From assembly GCF_007595705.1 (NCBI RefSeq), contig NZ_NISY01000012.1, forward strand, positions 124,001 to 188,000: a stretch of DNA of 64,000 bases. Reading direction: 5' to 3'. The DNA is from Streptomyces sp. SAJ15 (GTDB lineage: Bacteria; Actinomycetota; Actinomycetes; Streptomycetales; Streptomycetaceae). A model generated the notes under the pieces. It ran no database searches. It was not told where the DNA came from and was given only the letters and a program-made list of their open reading frames with translations. This document shows positions 54,107-64,000 of the stretch, piece after piece (the first letter of the stretch is position 1; every line of letters begins with the position of its first letter). The position numbers were made by a program, and so were the translations under genes.

Positions 54107-54781
54107 ATGAGCGACACCAGCACCGCCGCCGGCTACGCACCGACCGAGCGGACCGTGCCCACCCGCGCCCGTGAGCGCGCGTCGTACGATCGCGAGCTGG
54201 TGCATGCGATTCTCGACGCGGAGTACGTCTGCCACCTCGGCTTCGTGCGCGACGGGGCGCCGGTCGTGCTGCCGACCCTCTACGGCCGCGTCGGCGAGCG
54301 ACTCTATGTGCACGGCTCGACCGGATCCCGCCCGCTGCGGACGGCCGGGCGGAGCGAGCAGGGCATGCCGGTGTGTCTGACCGTCACCCATGTCGACGGC
54401 CTGGTTCTGGCGCGCTCCGCCTTCCACCACTCCATCAACTACCGCTGCGTGGTCGTGCACGGCCTCGCCCACCCGGTGACCGACGAGGCCGAGCAGCGCG
54501 CCGCCCTGGACGCGCTGGTCGACCACGTGCTGCCGGGTCGGGCGGACGACTCCCGCCCGGCCAGCGCCAAGGAGCTCGCCGCCACCGCGGTGCTCCGCGT
54601 CGACCTCGACGAGGTCTCCGCCAAGGTCCGCGCCGGCGGCCCCAACGACGAACCGGAGGACCTCGCGCTGCCGCACTGGAGCGGCGTGGTGCCGGTCGCC
54701 CGGACCTACGGCACCCCGCTGCCCGCCGACGACCTAGCCCCCGGGATCCCGGTGCCCGGATACGTCACCGACCGGCACTGA
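54107..54781 (+). CDS. Pyridoxamine 5'-phosphate oxidase-fold protein
   Basis: A 224-residue protein with a strong AAGGAG site. It reads ERASYDRELVHAILDAEYVC, HLGFVRDGAPVVLPTLYGRV, LYVHGSTGSRPLRTAG and the family-typical SAFHHSINYRCVVVHG. The FMN split barrel of this subfamily is often regulated by MocR proteins, consistent with its divergent neighbour. Its 3' end overlaps the converging transporter gene by 76 bp. Confidence 0.9.
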   Translation: MSDTSTAAGYAPTERTVPTRARERASYDRELVHAILDAEYVCHLGFVRDGAPVVLPTLYGRVGERLYVHGSTGSRPLRTAGRSEQGMPVCLTVTHVDGLVLARSAFHHSINYRCVVVHGLAHPVTDEAEQRAALDALVDHVLPGRADDSRPASAKELAATAVLRVDLDEVSAKVRAGGPNDEPEDLALPHWSGVVPVARTYGTPLPADDLAPGIPVPGYVTDRH

Positions 54782-55764
54782 CGCCCCCGCCGGGCCGGGG
54801 TGGACGTCCGGGCCTCGGTCACCGCCAGGCCCGCGACCGCCGCCAGCAGCACGGCGGTGCCGAGCACGGTCGCGGCGGTCAGGTGCTCGCCCAACAGCGT
54901 CACCGCGATCACGGCGGCCGTGACCGGCTCGATCAGCGTGATGACGGTGGCGGTGGTGCCGCGTATCGCGGTCAGGCCCGCGAAGTACAGCCCGTAGGCG
55001 AGCGCGGTGGGGATCGCGGCGATGTAGACCATCAGCGCGATCGTGCCGCCGAGATCCTGTTCCCGCGGCAGCAGCCCCTCGCCGAGGGCGAACGGAAGCA
55101 CGGTCACCGTGCACACGGCGAACGAGGTCAACGCCGTGTCGTAGGGGTCGGTGGCCCGGCCCGCCCGGCCCAGGCAGCGGTTGTAGACGGTCATGGTGGA
55201 GTAGCCGGCCGCCGACAGCAGGGCGAGGGCGACGCCGACGGGCCGTACCGCCCCCGTCCCCTCGCTGCCGAAGACCAGCACCGCCAGCCCGGTGAGCGCG
55301 CCGGCGACCGCCAGCAGCCCGCCGGCGCCGAGTCGCTCGCCCAGGAGCAGTCGGCCGCACAGCGCCACCAGCACCGGCGCCGCGCCGAGAGTGACGACGG
55401 TGGCGACCGCCAGCCCGGTCGCCTCGACGGCCCAGAAGTACGCCGCCTGGAAGACGGTCAGGCCGAGGCCGGTGACCAGGATCCGGTTGACGCGGCGCAG
55501 GGGCGACTCGACCGGACGCGACCCGACCGGACGTGGGGCGGCGGCCGGGGATCCGGCGGCGAGCCGGGCGCGCAGCGCCCGCGCGGCGAGGAGCAGCAGC
55601 AGGCCGCCCAGGGTGCGCCAGAAGGTCAGCGCGAGCGGCCCGAGCCCGCTGCTGCCGTACAGCAGCGCGGCGGCGGCGCCGGCGGTGCCCCAGGTGGTGG
55701 CGGCGACGGTGACGTAGAGCATCCCCCTGCCCACGGACAGGGCAGGGGTGGGGGATGTGCGCAC
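54706..55764 (-). CDS. DMT/EamA-family transporter
   Basis: A 352-residue, ten-segment membrane protein from a GTG with GGGAGA upstream. The two EamA halves read LYVTVAATTWGTAGAAAALL ... VFQAAYFWAVEATGLAVATV and GVALALLSAAGYSTMTVYNR ... IAAIPTALAYGLYFAGLTAI. The C-terminal tail is soluble and basic. Likely an exporter of a small metabolite. It converges with the 54107 gene. Confidence 0.89.
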   Translation of the reverse strand: MRTSPTPALSVGRGMLYVTVAATTWGTAGAAAALLYGSSGLGPLALTFWRTLGGLLLLLAARALRARLAAGSPAAAPRPVGSRPVESPLRRVNRILVTGLGLTVFQAAYFWAVEATGLAVATVVTLGAAPVLVALCGRLLLGERLGAGGLLAVAGALTGLAVLVFGSEGTGAVRPVGVALALLSAAGYSTMTVYNRCLGRAGRATDPYDTALTSFAVCTVTVLPFALGEGLLPREQDLGGTIALMVYIAAIPTALAYGLYFAGLTAIRGTTATVITLIEPVTAAVIAVTLLGEHLTAATVLGTAVLLAAVAGLAVTEARTSTPARRGRQCRSVTYPGTGIPGARSSAGSGVP

Positions 55765-56034
55765 GAGGAGTTCTCCCGCGGAAGACGTGAGGGATGGTCG
55801 TCATTCCGTGTGCGGGCGGTGCCCCAGCCGACGCCGTTCCGGCTCCGGCCGCTCATGGACCGTCGAGGTCCCGGCGGCTCATGGGCCGTCGATCGGACAC
55901 CGTACGGACACCTCGACCGGCGGCTCCGGGGAGCGAGCCCCGGACCCGGTGGGTGTGCTGCGCACGGTGGCGCCTGCCCGCGTTACGCGGCGGGAGGCGG
56001 AAGAACGGTCTGCTGCTGCGGCATGTGGATCACT

Positions 56035-57072
56035 CTAGCCCATGTCCCTTTCGCCGGCCCGGTCCGAGGGATCGCCGTGGCCGGCGCCGGCCTCCGCGGG
56101 GACCGCCGCGGGCGCGGGCTCCGCCGGAGTCGGCCAGGACCCGGCCACCGGCTCGGGGGACGGCTTCTTGGGTGTGGAGGTCTGCGCGATGAAGGCGCCG
56201 GCGAGCACCACGACCCCGCCGGTGATCTGCGCGACGCCCAGCTTCTCGCCGAGCAGCACCCAGGCCAGGACACAGGCGACGACCGCCTCCAGGTACGCCA
56301 CCACGCCGGCGATCTGCGGCGACAGCTGCCGGACGGCCTTCACCCCGGTGAGGTAGGCGACGACGGTCGCCACCAGCACGATCCAGGCGAGCAGCAGCAC
56401 CGCGGGCACCCGGACGCCGCCCATGTCGGCGCGGCCGACCAGCGTGGACCAGTCGAGGTTCCAGGGGCGGGCCACCGCGGTGAGCGCGACGGCGCCGATG
56501 AGCATTCCGTAGGCGAGGACGCCGAGCGGGTCCGCCGCGTCCTCGCCCTCCCCGCCCTGGTCGGCGAGGACGAAGTAGCTGGCCTGGCAGCAGGCCGCGG
56601 CCAGGCCGAGCACCAGCCCGAGGGTGTCGAAGCGCAGTCCGGACCACACCTCGACCACGCAGGCGAGGCCGCCGACCGCGAGGACGACGCCGACGGCGGC
56701 GGCGCGGCTGACCGGGCGGCGCTGGACGAACCGCACCCAGCCGAGCAGGAGCGCCGGGCCCAGGTACTCCACCAGCAGCGCGACGCCGACGGGGATGCGT
56801 GAGATGGCCGCGAAGTAGCAGGCCTGGACGCCGGCGACGGCCAGCAGTCCGAAGCCGGCGAGCAGTGCGGGGCGACGGCGCGGCAGATCGCGGTGGCGCC
56901 AGGCGACGGGGAGCAGCACCAGTGCGGCACCGACCACCCGTAGCCAGGTGACATGGAGCGGTTCCAGGCCAGCCTCGATCAGCGGCTTGGCCGCGACACC
57001 CGATCCACCGAACGCGAGTGCCGAGACCAGGGCGAGACCCAGGCCGGCACTTCTCCCCTGAGACGCTTGCAT
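56035..57072 (-). CDS. DMT/EamA-family transporter
   Basis: A 345-residue membrane protein. Ten hydrophobic segments in two halves (GLALVSALAFGGSGVAAKPL, LGLVLGLAAACCQASYFVLA, IAGVVAYLEAVVACVLAWVL) and a Pro/Ala/Glu-rich tail with PSPEPVAGSWPTPAEPAP. The ending VAYLEAVVACVLAWVLLGEK is a common EamA feature. It is the third DMT transporter in 6 kb; substrates unknown. Confidence 0.89.
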   Translation of the reverse strand: MQASQGRSAGLGLALVSALAFGGSGVAAKPLIEAGLEPLHVTWLRVVGAALVLLPVAWRHRDLPRRRPALLAGFGLLAVAGVQACYFAAISRIPVGVALLVEYLGPALLLGWVRFVQRRPVSRAAAVGVVLAVGGLACVVEVWSGLRFDTLGLVLGLAAACCQASYFVLADQGGEGEDAADPLGVLAYGMLIGAVALTAVARPWNLDWSTLVGRADMGGVRVPAVLLLAWIVLVATVVAYLTGVKAVRQLSPQIAGVVAYLEAVVACVLAWVLLGEKLGVAQITGGVVVLAGAFIAQTSTPKKPSPEPVAGSWPTPAEPAPAAVPAEAGAGHGDPSDRAGERDMG

Positions 57073-57104
57073 CGCGCCATCATGTCAGTTTCGCGTCAGT
57101 AGCG

Positions 57105-57650
57105 TCACCCCGTTGACTGCTGGCAGGTCGGCCCGTCCAACGCCTCCACCAGCACATCCGGGTCCACGCCCGCCCGCCGCAGCACCTCCGCGGCGCGGCA
57201 CTCGCCGTCCCGGGCGAGCAGCGCCAGCAGGTCCAGCCCCTCGGCGCGCCCGGCGCCGCGCCCCCGGGCGCGGGCCCACGCGCCGTCCATGGCCGAGGCC
57301 GCGGCCGGCGACCATCCGGGGCAGCCGGCCTCCCGGTCCCCGAGCCGAACGACCGGCACCGCGCGGGAGTCCTCCACGGTGCCGCTCCAGCGCAGGCCGT
57401 AGCCGATGGTCCGCTGGACGAGGTAGCCGAGCAGTCGGGCCACCTGCGGCGGCCCTCCGTCGAAGGCGTCCCGCACCTCCGGGTCGGCCTCCAGCAGTCC
57501 GTGCAGCAGATGCGCCGTGTCGATGTGTCGGTCGCCGTCGCGGAAGGCCCGTCGTCGGGCGCTCGCGACCACCGCCGCCAACTCGACGCTGAGCTGGGGC
57601 TCCTGGGCGCGCCTGGCAGGCGCGACGGAGAAGGTGGGGCGACTTTGCAC
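57105..57650 (-). CDS. Clp N-domain-like protein
   Basis: A 181-residue protein from a GTG. It contains two Clp-N-type repeats: ELAAVVASARRRAFRDGDRH, IDTAHLLHGLLEADPEVRDA, and later GLDLLALLARDGECRAAEVL, RRAGVDPDVLVEAL. Stand-alone Clp N-domain proteins occur in actinobacteria as possible adaptors for ClpC proteolysis. No ATPase domain is present. Confidence 0.84.
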   Translation of the reverse strand: MQSRPTFSVAPARRAQEPQLSVELAAVVASARRRAFRDGDRHIDTAHLLHGLLEADPEVRDAFDGGPPQVARLLGYLVQRTIGYGLRWSGTVEDSRAVPVVRLGDREAGCPGWSPAAASAMDGAWARARGRGAGRAEGLDLLALLARDGECRAAEVLRRAGVDPDVLVEALDGPTCQQSTG

Positions 57651-57793
57651 CCTCCTACCCCATCAGTCCCATCAGCCCGAGGCATCCCCGCCAGGACGCA
57701 TTTGCTCCTCCGACCGTGGTTGCGCAACCGTGAGCGTCGCCTCCTCCTTGAGGAGGAGACGACCCTCCACGGCCTCATCGACGCCGGGGCGCC

Positions 57794-60142
57794 TCAGCGC
57801 ACCGCGACCTCCGCGGTGCGCTGCCCCGCGGTGAAGACGTAACGGCCGCGCTCGACCCGCGGGGCGTCGGCCCCGTCGAGGTCGCCCGGGGTGACCGCGA
57901 GGGCGCGGGCGGGGACGGTGAGGGTGACCGTGCGGGACTGGCCCGGGGTGAGGTGGACCCTGGTGAAGGCGGCGAGCTTCCGGGGCGGGGCCAGCACCTC
58001 GCTGACGGGACGGGAGACATGGACCGGGACCACGAGGTCGCCCGCCCGGGAGCCGTCGTTGGAGACGGTGACCCTCAACCGGACCGGGGCGCCGGGGCGT
58101 ACGGAGGCGCGCTCGGCGGTCACGGCGTCGACGGCGTAGTCGGTGTAGGAGAGCCCGGCCCCGAAGGCGTACGCCGCGTCATAGGCGGACTCGGCGCCGC
58201 CGTTGGTGCCGGGGAGCTGCTGGTAGTACATCGGCTCGTTGCCCACCCGCCTGGGCCAGGAGACCGGCAGCCGACCGCTCGGGTTGACCTTGCCGAACAG
58301 CACGTCGGCCACCGCGTGCCCGCCCTCCGTGCCCGGCAGCCAGGACATCAGCAGCCCGTCGGTGCCCGCCGCGTCGCCGAGCGCCAGCGGGCGGCCCGCC
58401 AGGACGACGACCACGACCGGCCGTCCGGCGTCGGCGACCCGCTTGACCAGCGCCTGCTGCGCGGTGGAGAGCTCCGGGCGCGGAGTGTCCGCCCCGCCCT
58501 CGGCGCCCGGGCGTTCGCCGACGACCACCACCGTGACGTCGGCGTCGGTCGCCTCGCGCGCGGCGTCCTCGGCGGACTCGGCGTGCACCACCCGCGCGGT
58601 CGCGGGCGCCGCCGCCCTGATGCCCTCCAGGACCGTGGTGCCGGGCAGTTCGACGCCCTTCGGCACCCCCTGCCAGCCGATGGTCCAGCCGCCCACCTGG
58701 CCGTTGATGTCGTCCGCGTACGGCCCGGCCACCACGATCTTCTTCGCGGAGTCGGCGATCGGCAGCGTGGCCCTGCCCTGGTGCGCCGCGTTGCGCAGCA
58801 GCACCTGGGAGTCGGCCGCGGCGCGCCGGGCCAGGTCCTTGTCGGCGCCGAGCACCGCCGCGTCGGCCTCCGCGGGGTCGACGTAGGGGTCCTCGAAGAG
58901 GCCGAGTTCGAACTTCAGCCGCAGCACCCGGCCGGCGGCCTCGTCGATGCGCCGCGGGGAGACCAGCCCGCGGTCCACCGCGGTCCGCAGACCCTCGCTG
59001 AAACCCTTGGCGTCGAAGGGCTCCATGGCCATGTCGACCCCGGCGTTGACGGCCAGCGCGATGGCCTCCGGATAGTCGGCCGCGATCTTGTACTTGGTCT
59101 GGAGGGCCCGTACGTCCTCCCAGTCGGAGACCGTGACGCCGGTGAAGCCCCACTGCTCGCGCAGCACCGTGGTGAGAAGGTGGCGGGAGGAGGTGGCCGG
59201 GACGCCGTTGAGCGCCCCCGAGTTGACCATCACCGTCCTGGCCCCCGCCTCGACGGCCCTGCGGTAGGGCGGCAGCAGGGTGTCCTGGAGGTAGCGCGGG
59301 GACACGTCGGCGGGCACTCGGTCATGGCCGTTGGAGGGCTCGGAGTAACCGGCGAAGTGCTTAACGGTGGCGGCGACCCGCTTGGCCCCGCGGGCGGTCT
59401 CGATGCCCTCGACGCCGGCCGCGGCGAGCTCGCCGGCCAACAGCGGGTCCTCGCCGTAGGTCTCGTAGTAGCGGCCCCAGCGCTGGTCGCGGGCGAGGTC
59501 GGCGACGGGCGAGAAGTTCCAGTCGATGCCGGTGGCGGCGACGGCGCGGGCGGTGGACGCGCTCGTCTCCCGCACGGTCCTCGGGTCCCAGGTGGCGCCG
59601 AGGCCGATCTGGTGGGGGAAGACGGTGGCGCCCAGCACATTGTTGTGGCCGTGGACCGCGTCCACGCCGTAGAGCACCGGGATGTGCAGCCGGGAGTTCC
59701 GCACGGCGTAGCGCTGCACCGCGTTGACCATCGTCGCCCACTCGGCGGGCGTGTTGCGCGCCGGCCCCATCCCGCCGCCCGAGAGCACGGAGCCGACGGC
59801 GTGGTCGTCCAGCACGGTCTTCATACAGGTTTCGTCGAGCTCGCCGCCGCTCCACTCGCAGTCGCCCTGCATACGGATCACGGCGATCTGGTCCATCTGG
59901 CCGATCTTCTCGTCCAGCGTCATCCGGCCGAGCAGGTCCCGCACCCGCTCGGCGACGGGGGCGCCGGCGTCGAGATAGCGGGGCGCGCCGGCCCGGGCGG
60001 GGCCGGCGGGGGCGATGGCGACCCCGGCCGCGCAGGCGGTGACCAGCGCGAAGACGAGGGCGGGGTGGCGACGTCCGGCCGCGGTGGCGCGGCGGGCGGT
60101 CACGGTTCTCCAGCGGGCGGGCAGGGACACACGTACAGACAT
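57794..60142 (-). CDS. Secreted GH3 beta-glucosidase
   Basis: A 782-residue enzyme. Residues 1-52 form a basic, hydrophobic signal region (HPALVFALVTACAAGVAIAP). The GH3 N-domain has RMTLDEKIGQMDQI, the substrate-binding KHF region (AATVKHFAGYSEPSNGHDRV) and the nucleophile Asp in VTVSDWEDVRALQ. The C-domain (VVVAGPYADDINGQVGGWTI) and a fibronectin-like end (VRLRVTVSNDGSRAGDLVVP) follow. It would release glucose from cello-oligosaccharides or similar beta-glucosides. A LacI-type operator overlaps its start. Confidence 0.93.
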   Translation of the reverse strand: MSVRVSLPARWRTVTARRATAAGRRHPALVFALVTACAAGVAIAPAGPARAGAPRYLDAGAPVAERVRDLLGRMTLDEKIGQMDQIAVIRMQGDCEWSGGELDETCMKTVLDDHAVGSVLSGGGMGPARNTPAEWATMVNAVQRYAVRNSRLHIPVLYGVDAVHGHNNVLGATVFPHQIGLGATWDPRTVRETSASTARAVAATGIDWNFSPVADLARDQRWGRYYETYGEDPLLAGELAAAGVEGIETARGAKRVAATVKHFAGYSEPSNGHDRVPADVSPRYLQDTLLPPYRRAVEAGARTVMVNSGALNGVPATSSRHLLTTVLREQWGFTGVTVSDWEDVRALQTKYKIAADYPEAIALAVNAGVDMAMEPFDAKGFSEGLRTAVDRGLVSPRRIDEAAGRVLRLKFELGLFEDPYVDPAEADAAVLGADKDLARRAAADSQVLLRNAAHQGRATLPIADSAKKIVVAGPYADDINGQVGGWTIGWQGVPKGVELPGTTVLEGIRAAAPATARVVHAESAEDAAREATDADVTVVVVGERPGAEGGADTPRPELSTAQQALVKRVADAGRPVVVVVLAGRPLALGDAAGTDGLLMSWLPGTEGGHAVADVLFGKVNPSGRLPVSWPRRVGNEPMYYQQLPGTNGGAESAYDAAYAFGAGLSYTDYAVDAVTAERASVRPGAPVRLRVTVSNDGSRAGDLVVPVHVSRPVSEVLAPPRKLAAFTRVHLTPGQSRTVTLTVPARALAVTPGDLDGADAPRVERGRYVFTAGQRTAEVAVR

Positions 60143-60155
60143 GAGAGCGCTCTCC
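60142..60155. promoter_or_regulatory. CebR-like LacI operator at the GH3 start
   Basis: tgagagcgctctcc contains the perfect palindrome gagagcgctctc (60143-60154) and matches 11 of 14 bases of the CebR box tgggagcgctccca that I recall for streptomycete cellulose genes. It touches the ATG of the beta-glucosidase gene, where repressor binding would block expression until cello-oligosaccharides are present. Confidence 0.66.
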
Positions 60156-60412
60156 GATCTGCTGTGAGACCCCGGAGTCTGGCCGTGACCTGATGGGCGG
60201 TCAAGAAGGCGGTGCCCCACGGGGCGCCCGTGGACCACCGCCTCCGGTGCGCCGGGCGAGCCTCCGGCGCGGTCCCGCCACGCCGTCGGCGCGACGCCGT
60301 GGCCGCGCCGCCGACCCGCCGGGACCGGGGCCGCCGAGCGGCCCGGGGAAGCGCCCGGTCGGCTGCGGCCCTCAGCGCTTCCCCCTCCTCGACGCTCAGT
60401 CCTCCTCGGCGC

Positions 60413-61000
60413 TCAGTCCTCCTCGGCGAGGATCAGATAGAGCCGCTTGCGGGCGTCGTTGATGGCCGCGATCGCCTGCTGCCGCTGCTCCGGGGTGCCG
60501 GTCTTCCAGACCTGCGTGAACGCCTCCATCAGCCCGAACCCGGCCTGGCGGATCTCCTGCATCGCCTCCCAGTCGACACCCCGACCGGCCTCCTGCCACG
60601 GGGCCTCGGGCCCCGCCTCGGCCTCGGAGCGACCCGCCTCGGTGAGCGCGAACAGCTTCTTGCCGCCCTCGCTCTCGCTGCTGATCAGCCCCTCGTCCTC
60701 CAGGAGCTGCAGGGTGGGGTAGACCGAGCCGGGGCTCGGCTTCCACGCGCCGCCGCTGCGCTCGGCGATCTCCTGGATCATCTCGTAGCCGTGCATCGGC
60801 CGGTCCCGCAGCAGCGCCAGGATCGAGGCCCGCACATCCCCGCGCCGGGCGCGGCCGCGCGGACCACCCCAGCCGCGGCCACCGAACGGAGGACCGCCGA
60901 AGGGCGGCCCGAACGGACCGAAGGCGGCCCGCTCTCCCTGGAAGTCGCCCCAGCCGGGCCCGCAGTGCTCGTGCCCGTGGTGCCTCCCACGTGAACGCAT
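60413..61000 (-). CDS. PadR-family regulator
   Basis: A 195-residue protein. After a Gly/Pro/Phe-rich start of ~50 residues comes the PadR winged helix: RRGDVRASILALLRDRPMHG, YEMIQEIAERSGGAWKPSPG, SVYPTLQLLEDEGLISSESE. A C-terminal helical domain allows dimerisation. An AAGGAG site precedes the ATG. It is divergent from a UvrA-like ATPase gene, with an AT-rich palindrome in between, and probably represses that gene. Confidence 0.92.
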   Translation of the reverse strand: MRSRGRHHGHEHCGPGWGDFQGERAAFGPFGPPFGGPPFGGRGWGGPRGRARRGDVRASILALLRDRPMHGYEMIQEIAERSGGAWKPSPGSVYPTLQLLEDEGLISSESEGGKKLFALTEAGRSEAEAGPEAPWQEAGRGVDWEAMQEIRQAGFGLMEAFTQVWKTGTPEQRQQAIAAINDARKRLYLILAEED

Positions 61001-61406
61001 CCTTACGCTCCTTCCATCGTTGATCTATCTTGATAACTCAACGATATATCGGATAGCCGACACCGACAAGCCTTCCGAACGCCGTCCGCCGTCCGCCCTC
61101 CGCCCTCCGCCGTCGAGGCGACCTGACCGATCAGGAATCGAGAAGCGCAGGCGACCGGGCCACGCCTAGCCTCGCCGTCATGGACCTCACCGGTCCGTAC
61201 GGCGATCACGACCGGGCGCTCCGCGACCGCGCGATCCGCGATCCCGCGTTCCGCGATCCGCGGGCGAACCGATCCGCTTCGACGGGCTCCGCTGAGCCGT
61301 CCGACGCCGCCGCGTCGGACGTACGCTCGAAGCTGATCAGATCGAGCCAGGCGAGGCCTTTTGGAGCCCCCGCGGGCGGCCCCGCCCGACAGAGAGGGAG
61401 ACACAG
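61001..61406. other. Divergent intergenic region of 406 bp
   Basis: It separates PadR from the UvrA-like gene. Near PadR it holds an AT-rich operator-like stretch (61022-61056). Between about 61205 and 61265 are CGCGATCCGCG-like units repeated several times (cgcgatccgcg, gcgttccgcgatccgcg). No gene is supported, although the opposite strand has a long shadow frame. Confidence 0.5.
61022..61056. promoter_or_regulatory. Probable PadR operator
   Basis: The 35-bp AT-rich stretch from gatctatcttgataa to atatcggatag contains the perfect palindrome cgatatatcg (61042-61051) and several tatc/gata half-sites. It lies just upstream of the PadR start. PadR regulators bind such sites to repress themselves and a divergent resistance gene. 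Confidence 0.55.
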
Positions 61407-63800
<2,394 letters not shown>

Positions 63801-63852
63801 CCGCGGTCTGGCGAACACCGCCGGCTCTCGCGGCCGTCGGGCGTCTGTCGGG

Positions 63853-63890
63853 GGGCCGTCGGGAGCGTCGGCCGGCGCTCCCGACGGCCC
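63853..63890. terminator. Strong terminator after the UvrA-like gene
   Basis: A perfect 15-bp stem (63853-63867 with 63876-63890) encloses an 8-base loop (tcggccgg). It lies 53 bases after the stop of the UvrA-like gene. Beyond it only GC-rich, gene-free sequence remains to the window edge. Confidence 0.82.
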
Positions 63891-64000
63891 GCCGCCCGCG
63901 CCCGCGCGGCGCCCGGCGATGCCCGCCGGCGCGCACCGCGGTCGACGACGCACCATTGACGCGCGGCGACACGGTCGGGAGCCAGGAGGCCGCGGCTCCT

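Noticed and set aside
54373..56802. 809-codon open frame on the plus strand
   Set aside because: Antisense to two transporters and crossing their gene boundaries; Gln/Arg/Gly-rich without domains.
57953..60193. 746-codon open frame on the plus strand
   Set aside because: Antisense to the GH3 gene, composition typical of a shadow frame.

Overview
The window is high-GC actinobacterial DNA, most like Streptomyces. GTG starts are frequent, TTA codons are scarce, and it holds WhiB, MocR, HipA/DUF3037, PadR/UvrA-like and two tandem FabG-like genes. It has two halves.

Bases 1 to about 36,110 are the right-hand part of an integrated, phage-like mobile element; the left end is outside the window. 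The integrase (34712-36109) ends exactly where the last ~45 codons of a host undecaprenyl-diphosphatase gene (uppP) begin, so the element sits inside the 3' end of uppP. Leftward of the integrase come a small unknown gene, a repressor-like gene (33861-34274), a 120-bp array of repeated operator-like sites, and a divergent cro-like gene followed by an excisionase-like gene. From there a ~21-kb leftward run of about 45 small genes, mostly overlapping by 1-4 bases, reads down to about 12.1 kb. It holds an exonuclease and a Sak4-like annealing ATPase, two HNH proteins, a WhiB protein, a C5 and an amino DNA methyltransferase, a lambda-like replication block (O-like initiator with iterons inside the gene, DnaC-like loader, DnaB-like helicase), a MazG-like protein, a sigma-like protein and a tRNA with a UAA anticodon. 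No capsid, tail, terminase or lysis genes are visible.

The left 12 kb is a looser accessory region. It has a truncated GntR gene facing a GIY-YIG/GntR-like gene, a three-gene rightward set (one gene with a TTA codon), a membrane Ser/Thr kinase with an SH3b-like sensor, a possible toxin-antitoxin-like pair, a DUF732-like lipoprotein behind a 19-bp perfect inverted repeat, and a rightward cluster of zinc/HTH proteins containing a decayed duplicate.

Bases 36,110-64,000 are ordinary chromosome: GH16 hydrolase, flavin reductase-like protein, lipoprotein N-acyltransferase (lnt), Gfo/Idh oxidoreductase, FAD monooxygenase with divergent TetR and a double palindromic operator, DinB-like protein, uracil-DNA glycosylase, two SDR/FabG enzymes, DUF3037 plus HipA-like kinase, Rieske lipoprotein, isochorismatase-like protein, two PNPOx-fold proteins, LysR plus DMT exporter, MocR regulator with its target, two more DMT transporters, a Clp-N protein, a secreted GH3 beta-glucosidase with a CebR-like operator, and PadR divergent from a UvrA-like double-ABC ATPase.

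Functions are assigned by reading motifs in the translated sequence; no database search was run. Small genes are supported mainly by their tight overlaps, ribosome sites and composition.
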